This document shows positions 1-8,934 of a stretch of 64,000 nt of DNA, one piece after another. Under the pieces are notes generated by a model that saw only the letters and a program-made list of their open reading frames with translations, was not told where the DNA came from and searched no databases. Each line of letters starts with the position of its first letter. Positions within the stretch are counted from its first letter, which is position 1. The stretch lies in the NCBI RefSeq assembly GCF_014200495.1, contig NZ_JACHBY010000004.1, positions 248,001-312,000 of the forward strand, read 5' to 3'. Both the position numbers and the translations under genes were made by a program. Source of the DNA: Mucilaginibacter geliditolerans. GTDB taxonomy: Bacteria > Bacteroidota > Bacteroidia > Sphingobacteriales > Sphingobacteriaceae.

Positions 1-785
1 ATTTGCGCAACCGTGTAAAAAATGGCGAAGATTTTGGTACGCTGGCCCGCCTGTATTCACAGGATCCGGTTTCGGCTGCTGAAGGTGGTGATGTAGGTTT
101 TGCTGATAGAAATACCTTTGTAAAAGAGTTTACCGCATGGGCGTTTAAATTAAAGGCCGGCGAGATTTCGCCTGTATTTGAAACCGATTATGGCTTTCAC
201 TTTTTGCAGGTAATTGAGCGCAGAGGAGAGCAGGTACACGTGCGCCACATTTTGGTTATACCTGCAGTTACCAGTGCTAGTTTAATACGATCAAAGGCTA
301 GAGCCGATAGTATTTATAATCTGATGGTTAAAAATAAATCGATAAACTTTTCAAGCGCGGCAGCTTATTATTCTGATAATAAAGACACCAAATACAATGG
401 TGGTATGATGCTGAACGCTGAAAATGTACAAAACAGGAGCACCTTTATACCAAGTGATAAACTTGATCCGCAAGTTGCCCTTGTAATTGATACCATGAAG
501 ATAGGTGAGATATCGCAGCCGCAAATTTTCACCGGTCAGGATGGTAAAAAAACTTATAAGATCTTATACCTGAAATCTGTTACCGATGCACACAAGGCTA
601 ATCTTGCACAGGATTTCCCTAAAATAAAGGATGCTGCTTATAATGATAAGATAAACCGCACCATAAGCGAGTGGTTTGAAAAAAGAAGAAAAGAAACATT
701 CATCAAAATAGATCCTGAATACCAGAGCTGCCCTCAGGTAAAGGGATGGGCAACACCAGCGTTAGTAACAGCCGACGTAAAATAA
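1..785 (+). CDS. Peptidylprolyl isomerase, parvulin/SurA type (5' end outside window)
   Basis: The reading frame is open at the left edge, so the N-terminus is missing. The visible 260 residues begin inside a PpiC (parvulin) domain: the stretches SQDP, GGDVGF and DYGFHFLQV are the usual landmarks of its second half. A second, weaker parvulin-like segment begins at VHVRHILV (about residue 77). Proteins of this kind are periplasmic chaperone-isomerases that help outer-membrane proteins fold. The stop codon lies only 6 bases before the MoxR ATPase start, so the two are probably co-transcribed. Family assignment is firm; calling it SurA rather than another PpiC protein is inference because the N-terminal chaperone region cannot be seen. 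Confidence 0.85.
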   Translation, partial: LRNRVKNGEDFGTLARLYSQDPVSAAEGGDVGFADRNTFVKEFTAWAFKLKAGEISPVFETDYGFHFLQVIERRGEQVHVRHILVIPAVTSASLIRSKARADSIYNLMVKNKSINFSSAAAYYSDNKDTKYNGGMMLNAENVQNRSTFIPSDKLDPQVALVIDTMKIGEISQPQIFTGQDGKKTYKILYLKSVTDAHKANLAQDFPKIKDAAYNDKINRTISEWFEKRRKETFIKIDPEYQSCPQVKGWATPALVTADVK

Positions 786-791
786 TTTAGA

Positions 792-1754
792 ATGCAGCAC
801 CGATCTGATGTTGAAGCGGCTGATGCCTTAAAACAGGTATACCAGCAATTACGTTCCGAGATAGGAAAGGTTATTATAGGCCAGGACGAGGTTGTTAAAT
901 ACGTATTAATATCCATTTTCAGCAACGGGCACTGCTTGCTGGTTGGTGTGCCTGGCCTGGCAAAAACTTTACTGGTGCAAACCGTGGCACAGGTGCTCGA
1001 TCTGGATTTTAAACGCATACAATTCACTCCCGACCTGATGCCCTCGGACATTATCGGGTCTGAGATACTAGGCGAAGACAGGAATTTTAAATTTATCCCC
1101 GGTCCGGTTTTTTCAAACATCATCCTGGCCGATGAAATAAACCGCACACCACCCAAAACACAAGCCGCCCTGCTTGAAGCCATGCAGGAAAAAGCGGTTA
1201 CAGCCGCAGGGGTTACGCATCAGCTTTCAAAACCATTTTTTGTACTGGCTACGCAAAACCCAATAGAGCAGGAGGGCACCTACCCATTACCGGAGGCCCA
1301 ACTCGATCGCTTTATGTTTAATGTGTCTTTAGATTACCCCTCATTTGAAGAAGAATTACAGGTAGTTAAAAACACAACCAGCACAGCGCAGGCCGATGTT
1401 AAACATATTTTAAACGCCGAGCAGATCATCTATTTTCAGCAGCTGGTACGCAATATCCCTGTTGCCGACAATGTGTTGGAATATGCAGTAAAGCTGGTAT
1501 CAAAAACACGCCCTAACAGCGAGTTTGCTGGCCCGCAGGTTAAACGCCTGCTGAACTGGGGAGCAGGACCGCGCGCATCACAATATTTAGTTTTAGGGGC
1601 TAAATGCCATGCTGTGCTACACGGCAAATACTCACCCGATATTGAAGATGTACGTGCCGTAGCAAAACCCATACTCCGCCATCGTATTGTACGCAGCTAC
1701 CACGCCGAAGCTGATGGCTTATCAACTGACGATATTATTGAGCAGTTGTTTTAG
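792..1754 (+). CDS. MoxR-family AAA+ ATPase
   Basis: This 320-residue protein has a Walker A-like loop GVPGLAKT (about residue 53), a Walker B segment ILADEINR and the MoxR signature ATQNPIEQEGTYPLPEAQ that ends in LDRF. Length and C-terminal lid match the MoxR family. MoxR ATPases act as chaperones in maturation of cofactor-loaded or surface complexes and are usually followed by DUF58 and von Willebrand A-domain genes. Here no such partner follows; the next gene, 127 bases on, is an S41 protease, while a PPIase lies just upstream. That suggests an envelope-protein folding role, but it is inferred from neighbours only. Confidence 0.9.
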   Translation: MQHRSDVEAADALKQVYQQLRSEIGKVIIGQDEVVKYVLISIFSNGHCLLVGVPGLAKTLLVQTVAQVLDLDFKRIQFTPDLMPSDIIGSEILGEDRNFKFIPGPVFSNIILADEINRTPPKTQAALLEAMQEKAVTAAGVTHQLSKPFFVLATQNPIEQEGTYPLPEAQLDRFMFNVSLDYPSFEEELQVVKNTTSTAQADVKHILNAEQIIYFQQLVRNIPVADNVLEYAVKLVSKTRPNSEFAGPQVKRLLNWGAGPRASQYLVLGAKCHAVLHGKYSPDIEDVRAVAKPILRHRIVRSYHAEADGLSTDDIIEQLF

Positions 1755-1860
1755 TTTAGTGATTAGAGACTGGTTAATTAGAGATTAGTTAAGCCTCTTA
1801 ATATCTAACGCTTAAGTCTCCATCCAACTAATCACAAATCTCTAACCTCTAATCACTAAA
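1755..1860. repeat. Intergenic imperfect palindrome
   Basis: The gap between the MoxR and S41 protease genes is almost entirely an inverted repeat. The outer arms, 1755-1768 and 1847-1860, are perfect 14-base reverse complements (TTTAGTGATTAGAG). The interior repeats variants of the same words (TTAGAGATTAG, CTAATCACAAATCTCTAA), so the transcript could form a long imperfect stem. It lacks a T-tract and is probably a dispersed intergenic repeat rather than a classical terminator. Confidence 0.75.
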
Positions 1861-1881
1861 CCAAATATTTTCTTTATTTTC

Positions 1882-3990
1882 ATGCGCCTAATTATTTGCA
1901 TGAAAAGTTTAGCAACGCTAATTGCTTTTATCATTTTCCCGGTATTATCCTATTGCCAAACAATTGATAAAACCGCTAATGATGCATTTGTGCTCATCCG
2001 CATGGTAAATAAATTCCATGTAGAACCGCGGGAAGTGAACAGCGCATTTTCCGTTGGTGTATTCAAAGGTATGCTACAGGCTACAGACCCCGACAGGATC
2101 TATTTTACCAGCGGCGATATATATAAGCTCAGTCCGTACACCACAACACTTAATTACGAAATCAAACACCGCCGTACCGCTTATTTAAGCCTGTTCATCG
2201 GCATTTACCAACAGCGCCTTAAACAGGCTGATTCGCTCATCAGCATAATAGGCAAAACACCTTTCAATTTTTATACTGTCGAAAAGCTTACTGCCGCCGA
2301 GGATACCTCAGCGCCGCAATACCTGGCTGCTATGCAGGTAAAATTATATAAAAAAATAAAATCAGGCGTGCTTGATGAATTGATCGATGATATGCCCGAT
2401 AATTTCAAGGCCCTCAGCCCGGTAAAACAAAAGAAATACGTCGACAGCGCCGAGGTAGTATTCCGCAAAAAAGTGGTGGCATCCTATAAAAGAAGGATCA
2501 ACCATGTATTGCAGAACCCTTATGGCATAACCCAATATGTAGGCGATATTTATTGCAGTACCATAGCCACCTGTTTCGATCCGCATACACAGTTTTTCCC
2601 TCCCGAAGAAAAGGAAATGTTTGAAGGCGAGCTCGGCAAGCAGCGCTTTATGTTCGGCTTTACCATAAAGCCCGATAAGGCCGGCGGCGTATTAATTGAT
2701 AAACTGGAACCCGGCAGCCCGGCCTTTAAAGGCGGAAAGCTTAATAAGGGCGATAAATTTATGGCCCTGCAATGGGACGGCAGCCAAGCTGTTGATGTAT
2801 CCGACGCATCAATAAATGAGTTAAGCGCGCTGATGGCCGAGAGCAACCACAAGGCAGCATTATTTACCATGAAAAAGGCAGATGGCAGCACCATACAGGT
2901 ATCCCTGCAAAAAGAACAGGTGGCAACCGATGATGACGAAAGCCGGGTAAAAAGTTTTGTATTGAAAGGCAGCGGCAACACCGTTGGCTATATTTATCTG
3001 CCCGCTTTTTATCAGGATTGGGACACCAATAATAACGGCCTCAATGGCTGTGCTAATGATGTGGGCCGCGAAATTATAAAGCTGAAAAAAGAAAATATAA
3101 ACGGACTTATTCTTGATCTGCGCTATAACGGCGGCGGCTCGGCAGGGGAAGCTACCGAGTTGTCGGGCATTTTTATTGATGCCGGTCCGGTTGAACAGGT
3201 GAAGGAGAAAAGCGCGAAAATATATACGATGAAAGATGTTGACCGCGGCACTATATATGATGGCCCGCTGGTAGTGTTGGTAAATGGGTATAGCGCATCG
3301 GCCTCTGAACTGGTTGCCGGCACCTTGCAGGATTATAACCGTGCCGTTATAATTGGCTCGCCTACCTATGGCAAAGCTACCGCTCAGGTTGTTTTCCCAA
3401 TGGATACTACCGTTACGTATGAAAGCATGCAGGTCCCGAGCACCAATTATTTAAAGATCACCATAAGCAGGCTGTATCGGGTTAACGGCACTACGGCGCA
3501 ATTTAAGGGCGTACAGCCCGATATTGTTTTGCCCGATATATTGGATGCCTACATCACAAAAGAAGCCGATGAGCCCTTTGCTTTGCGCCCTGGAACAATA
3601 GATGCTAACAAGTACTATCAGCCTTACCCTCCACTGCCTTTAAAAGCCCTGGCAGCAGGCATACAGCAGGAAATTGATACCAATAAGTATTTCAATGCCG
3701 TTAAAAGTTTCATCGCTTATTCAAAGCAGCATAATACGGCAAAAGATGTTTCGCTGAATTTAAAAGACGCGCTGGTTAATATAGCTCCGGGCATAAAGGC
3801 TGAAGAAGATGCCGTTGCGCCGGGCAGCAGATCAAAAAAATTCATCGTACAAAACAACCAGTATGAACTGGCCCGCATGCAGGCTGATGGCAGCCTTAAA
3901 GAGCTGAATGAAGAATTCAGCAAACAGTTAAGTTCCGACGCTTATGTGGGCATTGCATATGATGTACTCGCCAAGTTAAAAACTCCATAA
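1882..3990 (+). CDS. S41 C-terminal processing (tail-specific) protease
   Basis: A 702-residue secreted serine protease. The first ATG (1882) is followed by a second in-frame ATG at 1900, which gives a cleaner signal peptide (MKSLATLIAFIIF...) and may be the true start. After an N-terminal helical region comes a PDZ domain (about residues 240-340), then the S41 catalytic domain with LRYNGGG and SASASE. The Ser/Lys dyad is Ser473 in SASASE and Lys498 in YGKATAQ, 25 residues apart as in CtpA-type enzymes. Such proteases trim or degrade periplasmic proteins from their C-termini. The overall layout resembles Prc/Tsp. It sits 23 bases ahead of a secreted helical protein and may share its transcript. 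Confidence 0.93.
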   Translation: MRLIICMKSLATLIAFIIFPVLSYCQTIDKTANDAFVLIRMVNKFHVEPREVNSAFSVGVFKGMLQATDPDRIYFTSGDIYKLSPYTTTLNYEIKHRRTAYLSLFIGIYQQRLKQADSLISIIGKTPFNFYTVEKLTAAEDTSAPQYLAAMQVKLYKKIKSGVLDELIDDMPDNFKALSPVKQKKYVDSAEVVFRKKVVASYKRRINHVLQNPYGITQYVGDIYCSTIATCFDPHTQFFPPEEKEMFEGELGKQRFMFGFTIKPDKAGGVLIDKLEPGSPAFKGGKLNKGDKFMALQWDGSQAVDVSDASINELSALMAESNHKAALFTMKKADGSTIQVSLQKEQVATDDDESRVKSFVLKGSGNTVGYIYLPAFYQDWDTNNNGLNGCANDVGREIIKLKKENINGLILDLRYNGGGSAGEATELSGIFIDAGPVEQVKEKSAKIYTMKDVDRGTIYDGPLVVLVNGYSASASELVAGTLQDYNRAVIIGSPTYGKATAQVVFPMDTTVTYESMQVPSTNYLKITISRLYRVNGTTAQFKGVQPDIVLPDILDAYITKEADEPFALRPGTIDANKYYQPYPPLPLKALAAGIQQEIDTNKYFNAVKSFIAYSKQHNTAKDVSLNLKDALVNIAPGIKAEEDAVAPGSRSKKFIVQNNQYELARMQADGSLKELNEEFSKQLSSDAYVGIAYDVLAKLKTP

Positions 3991-4013
3991 AAAATCAACC
4001 AAAAACCGTTTTT

Positions 4014-5072
4014 ATGAAAAAATTATTTACACCTTTCATTTTGTTATTGATCATAACATTTGCTGCAATACATCCTGCAAAAGCACAGGATGCCAGCAGT
4101 GATCCAGGCGCTTATATGAATGTGATCAGCGATGCAGAGACAGGGATGAACAAATCCTATATGGCCTACATCAGCGCATCGGCCCACAGTAGCCGTAAAC
4201 GTAAGATCGAAAAAATGCGCGAACAGGCTATCGAGGCCATCCAAACCTGCCAAAACACTATCAATTATAACCTTGGCCCATTTAAGGGAGACAATTCTTT
4301 ACGGCAGGGCAGTTTGAATTACGTAGGCCTGTGCTATAAAATTTTTAATGATGACTATGCCCACATTGTGGATATGGATGATATTGCTGAGCGCAGTTAC
4401 GATGAAATGCAGGCGTACCTGTTACTACAGCAAGCTACCAATGATACGCTGCAGGCGGCCATAACCAGGGTGAACAAGGCCCAGGAAACATTTGCAGCCA
4501 AATACAATGTAACGCTTACCTCTGACAGAACAGAGCTTAGCGATAAGATGAAAGAATCAAATAAGCTGAATGAATACCGTGACAAAGTGTACCTGATCTT
4601 CTATAAATGCAACTGGGAAGATAACCAGCTTACCAATGCTGTAAACGAAAAAAACGTAACCAAAATTGAACAAACCCGCAGCGCTCTGGGCAAATATGCT
4701 ATTGAGGGCCTTGCAACGCTCGACAAAATGCTCGGATATGATGGCGACAACACTTTAGTTGAAAGTGTAAAGCAAGCCTTAAATTTTTATAAAGACGAAG
4801 CCCAGGTACAAATACCAAAGGTCACTGATTTCTTTTTAAAGGAAGAGAATTTTGAGAAGCTTAAAACTACCATGGAAGGAAAATCAGCCGACCAAAGGAC
4901 CAAGCAGGATATTGATAACTACAATAACGCTGTAAATGATATAAATGCCAGCGTAAAAACTTATAACGAAACAAACAGCGATTTAAACAATGGCAGAAAT
5001 GATGTTAACAAAAACTACAACGACACCGAAAAAGCGTTTATAGATACGCACACGCCTTATTATAAGAAGTAG
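4014..5072 (+). CDS. Secreted helical protein of unknown function (possibly LIC11966-like)
   Basis: A 352-residue protein with a clear signal peptide ending in HPAKA-Q. The mature part is almost entirely helical and rich in Lys, Asp, Asn and Gln, with long coiled-coil-like stretches and no enzymatic motif. The C-terminus (residues 300-350) is Asn/Asp-rich. It resembles, from memory, Bacteroidota proteins annotated as LIC11966-family surface proteins, but I am not certain. It follows the S41 protease by 23 bases and may be co-transcribed with it. The molecular function is unknown. Confidence 0.6.
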   Translation: MKKLFTPFILLLIITFAAIHPAKAQDASSDPGAYMNVISDAETGMNKSYMAYISASAHSSRKRKIEKMREQAIEAIQTCQNTINYNLGPFKGDNSLRQGSLNYVGLCYKIFNDDYAHIVDMDDIAERSYDEMQAYLLLQQATNDTLQAAITRVNKAQETFAAKYNVTLTSDRTELSDKMKESNKLNEYRDKVYLIFYKCNWEDNQLTNAVNEKNVTKIEQTRSALGKYAIEGLATLDKMLGYDGDNTLVESVKQALNFYKDEAQVQIPKVTDFFLKEENFEKLKTTMEGKSADQRTKQDIDNYNNAVNDINASVKTYNETNSDLNNGRNDVNKNYNDTEKAFIDTHTPYYKK

Positions 5073-5124
5073 TGTGGGTGGTTAAGAGTTGATTAGGTTA
5101 AGAGGGAGAACTTAATCAACTATT

Positions 5125-5202
5125 TGTCATTCTGAGCGATAGCGAAGAACCTTCAAAGCGGTGAACCTGCGGAAAGGTTCTTCGCTATCGCTCAGAATGA
5201 CA
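5125..5202. repeat. Dispersed palindromic repeat, family A (copy 1)
   Basis: Perfect 28-base inverted arms (5125-5152 and 5175-5202) beginning TGTCATTCTGAGCGATAGCG surround a 22-base spacer. The same arm sequence recurs in this window near 22687 and 28117, and related ATTGCGAG versions occur near 17864 and 19455. It lies between convergent genes and could fold into a very stable hairpin that stops transcription from both sides, although it lacks a long T-tract. Confidence 0.85.
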
Positions 5203-5218
5203 TATTTAATAAACCAAA

Positions 5219-6091
5219 CTATTCGTTCTCAACTGCCGAGAATACTTCCAGCAGTATATCCCATTTGTGGTCTTTATCAATTTCCCAAATGCGTACGTAG
5301 TTGTAATTGCTAACAACCTCGCCTTTTTTAATGCGGGCTGTGCCGTAGCTGTAAGCCAGGTCATTACTTGTTGACCGGCCCGCGTTTACCGTCTCGGCGC
5401 TGATGGATATATCTTCGTTATCAAGGAATTTCATGATCTTATCCTGACCAACAATCGCGTCAAATCCCGGGAAATAATATCGGCCTTCCGGACTCAAAAA
5501 CTCCTTGTAACTCGCTAATGAAGATATGGATAATGAATGATTAAATAATTTATCAGTAGCCAGTATTATGTTTTTACCATTAAAAGGGTCCTTGCTTGGC
5601 GCGATTAGTTTTGACGAATCCGGCTCGGTAAAATCGGTTACTGCTTCCTGCTCAGGTTCGGGGTGTTGTATACCCAGGTCCATCAACAATTTTAGTTTAT
5701 TATCAGCATCGGCACGCCAGATGGATACATAATCACCATAAACCTTATCTGTATCATTCTTTCCGTTTTGGTAGATATATGGCCCTGCCGAAAATGCCAG
5801 GTCGCCATTAGCGGAGATACGCGCAAAGTTTGGTTTCCAGCTTAATGAGCCGGGTTGTTTATCAATATTGGTGTAAAAGTCGACTATCAAAACCGCCTGA
5901 GGCTTAAAAACAATCCCCTCGGGGTCAGCAACTTCCAAAAAAGCACTCTTTATACCCTTGCGTGCAACCAGTTTGTCAAAATTGTCTTCGGCTTTAATAA
6001 CTTTATCTACTACCCCAAGTGCGGGTTTTTGTGCAAAGGCTAAACTGCTGAAAAAGCTTAATGTTAAAGCAGTTAATATTATTTTCTTCAT
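5219..6091 (-). CDS. Secreted NTF2/SnoaL-like (DUF4440-type) protein
   Basis: The ATG at 6091 gives a signal peptide MKKIILTALTLSFFSSLAFA-Q; an upstream in-frame start adds only eight poorly explained residues. The roughly 290-residue product has two SnoaL-like halves, each with aromatic-rich beta segments (for instance DYVSIWRADADNK and YNYVRIWEIDKDHKW), typical of DUF4440/NTF2-fold proteins. Such folds bind small ligands or act as catalytic scaffolds. No active-site residues can be assigned with confidence. It stands alone between a palindromic repeat and cysS. Confidence 0.65.
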   Translation of the reverse strand: MKKIILTALTLSFFSSLAFAQKPALGVVDKVIKAEDNFDKLVARKGIKSAFLEVADPEGIVFKPQAVLIVDFYTNIDKQPGSLSWKPNFARISANGDLAFSAGPYIYQNGKNDTDKVYGDYVSIWRADADNKLKLLMDLGIQHPEPEQEAVTDFTEPDSSKLIAPSKDPFNGKNIILATDKLFNHSLSISSLASYKEFLSPEGRYYFPGFDAIVGQDKIMKFLDNEDISISAETVNAGRSTSNDLAYSYGTARIKKGEVVSNYNYVRIWEIDKDHKWDILLEVFSAVENE

Positions 6092-6174
6092 TTTGTTTAT
6101 TATAGGTTGGCGCAAGAAATTTAGTGATTTACTTTTAACCTGAGTACTAAATCGCTTACCTTATTATATGATTA

Positions 6175-7635
6175 TTAAATTTTTGTCCAATTAGTTCCTT
6201 CTTTAGTATCTTTTAATTGAAAACCTATCTTTTGCAACCCATCCCTTATCTTATCAGAAGTGGCATAATCCTGGTTGGATTTTGCTTCGTTCCTGAGGTT
6301 TACAATAAAGTTTAATAACTGGGGCAGGTCATCACCTGCGGCCTGTTCATCCTTCAATCCTAAAACATCAAGTACAAAGCTTTTCATTAATTGTTTTAAA
6401 AGCTGCAAATTGTCCTCGTCTATTTTTAGCTTTCCATCATAAACAGAATTGATGATACGCGATGCTTCAAAGAGCTCGGCAATTAACACCGGGCTGTTAA
6501 AATCATCGTTCATAGCTTCATAACAACGATTTAATAAGGGTTTTATTTCAACATCCGTACTGCTTGATGCTTTTAAATCATCTATCAGATCAAACGCGTT
6601 CATTAAGCGTTTAAAGCCTTTTTCTGATGCTTCCATTGCCTCGTTGCCAAAATCAAGCGTGCTGCGATAATGTGCCTGCAGCATAAAAAAACGCACAGTC
6701 ATGGGGCTGTAAGCCTTATTGAGTATTGAATTATTGCCGGAGAACAACTCATGCGGCAAAAAACTGTTGCCTAATGATTTCGACATTTTTTGCCCGTTAA
6801 CCGTAAGCATATTGGTATGCAGCCAGTAATTAGCCGGTATTTTACCGCAGCTTGCCATATTTTGCGCTATCTCATTGGTATGGTGTGTAGGCACAAGGTC
6901 CAGGCCGCCACCATGTATATCAAACTGGCCGCCTAAATATTTGTTGCTCATGGCCGAGCACTCCAAGTGCCAGCCCGGAAAGCCAACACTCCACGGCGAT
7001 GGCCATTTCATTAAATGTTCAGACTTGGCTTTTATCCAAAGGGCAAAATCCAGTTTTCCTTTCTTGTCTTGCTGGCCCCCTAAATTCCTGGTATTGTTTA
7101 ACAGGTCTTCCAGGTTGCGGCCATTCAGTATCCCGTAATCATGTGAGCTGCTATATTTTTCCACATCAAAATACACCGATCCATCCACCTCATAAGCATA
7201 GCCCGATTTAAGGATCTCTTTTACCAGTTCTATTTGCTCAATAACATGGCCGGTAGCAGTAGGCTCAATACTGGGGGGCAGTATATTAAGCAGTTCCATT
7301 ACCTCATGAAACCCTACAGTGTACTTTTGTACAATCTCCATAGGCTCCAGCTGGGCCAGTTTTGCCTTTTTTGAGATCTTGTCTTCACCCTCATCGGCAT
7401 CACCTTCCAAATGGCCTGCATCGGTAATATTACGTACATAGCGTACTTTATACCCCAAATGAGTAAGGTATCTGAAAATCAGGTCGAACGAAATATAAGT
7501 ACGGCTGTTACCCATGTGGGCATCACTATAAACTGTGGGGCCGCAAACATACATGCCAACATGTGGCGGGTTAAGCGGTTTAAATTCTTCTTTTTTGCGT
7601 GTTAATGTATTGTAAACAAACAAATTTTGTTTCAT
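6175..7635 (-). CDS. cysS: Cysteinyl-tRNA synthetase
   Basis: Class I tRNA synthetase that charges tRNA-Cys. The ATG at 7635 begins the family N-terminus MKQNLFVYNTLTRKKEEF and yields 486 residues; the longer open frame adds 14 residues without family support. The nucleotide-binding HIGH motif appears as HMGN in AHMGNSRTY, and KMSKS is intact in GQKMSKSLGN. The Cys and His residues of the zinc site (CGPTVY near the N-terminus, LECSAMS, HHTNE) are present. Length and order of domains are normal. Confidence 0.97.
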   Translation of the reverse strand: MKQNLFVYNTLTRKKEEFKPLNPPHVGMYVCGPTVYSDAHMGNSRTYISFDLIFRYLTHLGYKVRYVRNITDAGHLEGDADEGEDKISKKAKLAQLEPMEIVQKYTVGFHEVMELLNILPPSIEPTATGHVIEQIELVKEILKSGYAYEVDGSVYFDVEKYSSSHDYGILNGRNLEDLLNNTRNLGGQQDKKGKLDFALWIKAKSEHLMKWPSPWSVGFPGWHLECSAMSNKYLGGQFDIHGGGLDLVPTHHTNEIAQNMASCGKIPANYWLHTNMLTVNGQKMSKSLGNSFLPHELFSGNNSILNKAYSPMTVRFFMLQAHYRSTLDFGNEAMEASEKGFKRLMNAFDLIDDLKASSSTDVEIKPLLNRCYEAMNDDFNSPVLIAELFEASRIINSVYDGKLKIDEDNLQLLKQLMKSFVLDVLGLKDEQAAGDDLPQLLNFIVNLRNEAKSNQDYATSDKIRDGLQKIGFQLKDTKEGTNWTKI

Positions 7636-7697
7636 AGGCGCAAACTTACGATTACTCTGTTGAATATTGAAATACAAGAGTCAGGAATCAAGATGTA

Positions 7698-7806
7698 AGA
7701 GTCAAGAATCAAGAGCCATGAATCAAGAATTAGGAAAGAACCCGTAATTATGACGTGTTAATGTCTTATCCTGATTCTTGATTCATGACTCTTATATCTT
7801 GACTCT
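7698..7806. repeat. Intergenic word-type inverted repeat
   Basis: The cysS to EEP-protein gap holds an imperfect inverted repeat: 7698-7731 (words AAGAGTCAAGAATCAAGAG and ATGAATCAAGAAT) against 7773-7806 (ATTCTTGATTCATGACTC and TATCTTGACTCT). It is built from permuted copies of a few short words, like the repeats at 1755, 15981, 27672 and 35211. No coding content is seen. Confidence 0.7.
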
Positions 7807-8934
7807 CTACTTCAACACCAGGTCGCTGCAAACGGGGTAATGGTCTGATAATCTTTTTTCGATGATCTGATAATCCATCACATCAAACACAGGGCTGGCC
7901 ATAATATAATCTATCTGGTAATTCGGAAAATCACCGTTATAGGTGCGCCCTAGGCCCGAGCCTTTTTCGCAGAAAGCGTTTTTCAGGCCCTTGCTCATTT
8001 GGTTTACAGCGAATGAGCTTGGTGTATCATTAAAATCGCCGGAGATAATGTAGGGGTAAGGGCAGGCTGTGGCGTGGTCTTTTATCTTGGCTACCTGCGC
8101 GCTCCTTTTTATAAAAGCTATTTTAAGTTTGCTGCCCAATCTTTTGGTTGAGCCCATATCGGCTTTGCCCTGGCCCGATACCATGCTTAAATAACGGTAA
8201 TCCTCAGGATCAAAACGAATAGATTGCAGGTGAACGCTGTATAACCTGAAAGTTTGCGTGCCTTTTTTTACATCGATATAAAGGCACTGGTTCCCGCTGG
8301 TTTTATCATCTGATAATGAGATCAACCCGTGAGCAACAATAGGGTATTTGGAAAATATGGCCATGCCGATAGCTTCGGTGCTATTATGCTCAAACTCCTC
8401 AAAATAATAGTTGGTAGTATTCAGGATGTGCTGAATAGAATCAACCATATCATACTGCCCATGCCTACGCGAATAAAATTCCTGAAAACCTATAATATCC
8501 GGCTGGTGCTCATTAATTATTGCCAGGATCTCCTGTTTGGTTGATGCATCATTTTTAGCCCCGTAACGTTTAAAGTTATGTACGTTATAGGTCATGATAC
8601 GGATATCATTTGAAGGTGGTGGAGTTGTGGGTGTAGAGCCGGAGCGAAAACCGATATTTTTATTCAATACGCTCCAGCCAATAGCAATACAAATTACCGG
8701 CAACAGTACCCATATACTTTTACGCAGCAGCCAGTAGACTATAAAAATTACGCCTCCTACTAAAAACAAGGGATAGGCTAAGCCGAAGAACGCGATGAGC
8801 CAATATTTAGCAGGATCGGCGATCGGGGCCAGGTAACTCAACAATAAACATGCGCACAGGAAAAAATTTAACCAGAGGAATATCTTGTCAATAAAAGTTA
8901 GCTGCTTTTTTTTAGCTTTCATTTTTGCTGGCAC
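7807..8934 (-). CDS. Membrane-anchored endonuclease/exonuclease/phosphatase family protein
   Basis: The first about 95 residues contain three hydrophobic segments that anchor the protein in the membrane. The remainder is an EEP (DNase I-like) domain with the usual metal- and phosphate-site motifs TYNVHNF, GFQEFYS, SGDFNDTPS and SDHYPV. The substrate could be a nucleic acid, phosphoinositide-like lipid or another phosphodiester; the sequence does not decide. The start overlaps the end of the upstream rhomboid gene (by 23 bases, or 11 if the ATG at 8922 is used), showing translational coupling in a rhomboid-rhomboid-EEP transcript. Confidence 0.88.
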   Translation of the reverse strand: MPAKMKAKKKQLTFIDKIFLWLNFFLCACLLLSYLAPIADPAKYWLIAFFGLAYPLFLVGGVIFIVYWLLRKSIWVLLPVICIAIGWSVLNKNIGFRSGSTPTTPPPSNDIRIMTYNVHNFKRYGAKNDASTKQEILAIINEHQPDIIGFQEFYSRRHGQYDMVDSIQHILNTTNYYFEEFEHNSTEAIGMAIFSKYPIVAHGLISLSDDKTSGNQCLYIDVKKGTQTFRLYSVHLQSIRFDPEDYRYLSMVSGQGKADMGSTKRLGSKLKIAFIKRSAQVAKIKDHATACPYPYIISGDFNDTPSSFAVNQMSKGLKNAFCEKGSGLGRTYNGDFPNYQIDYIMASPVFDVMDYQIIEKRLSDHYPVCSDLVLK

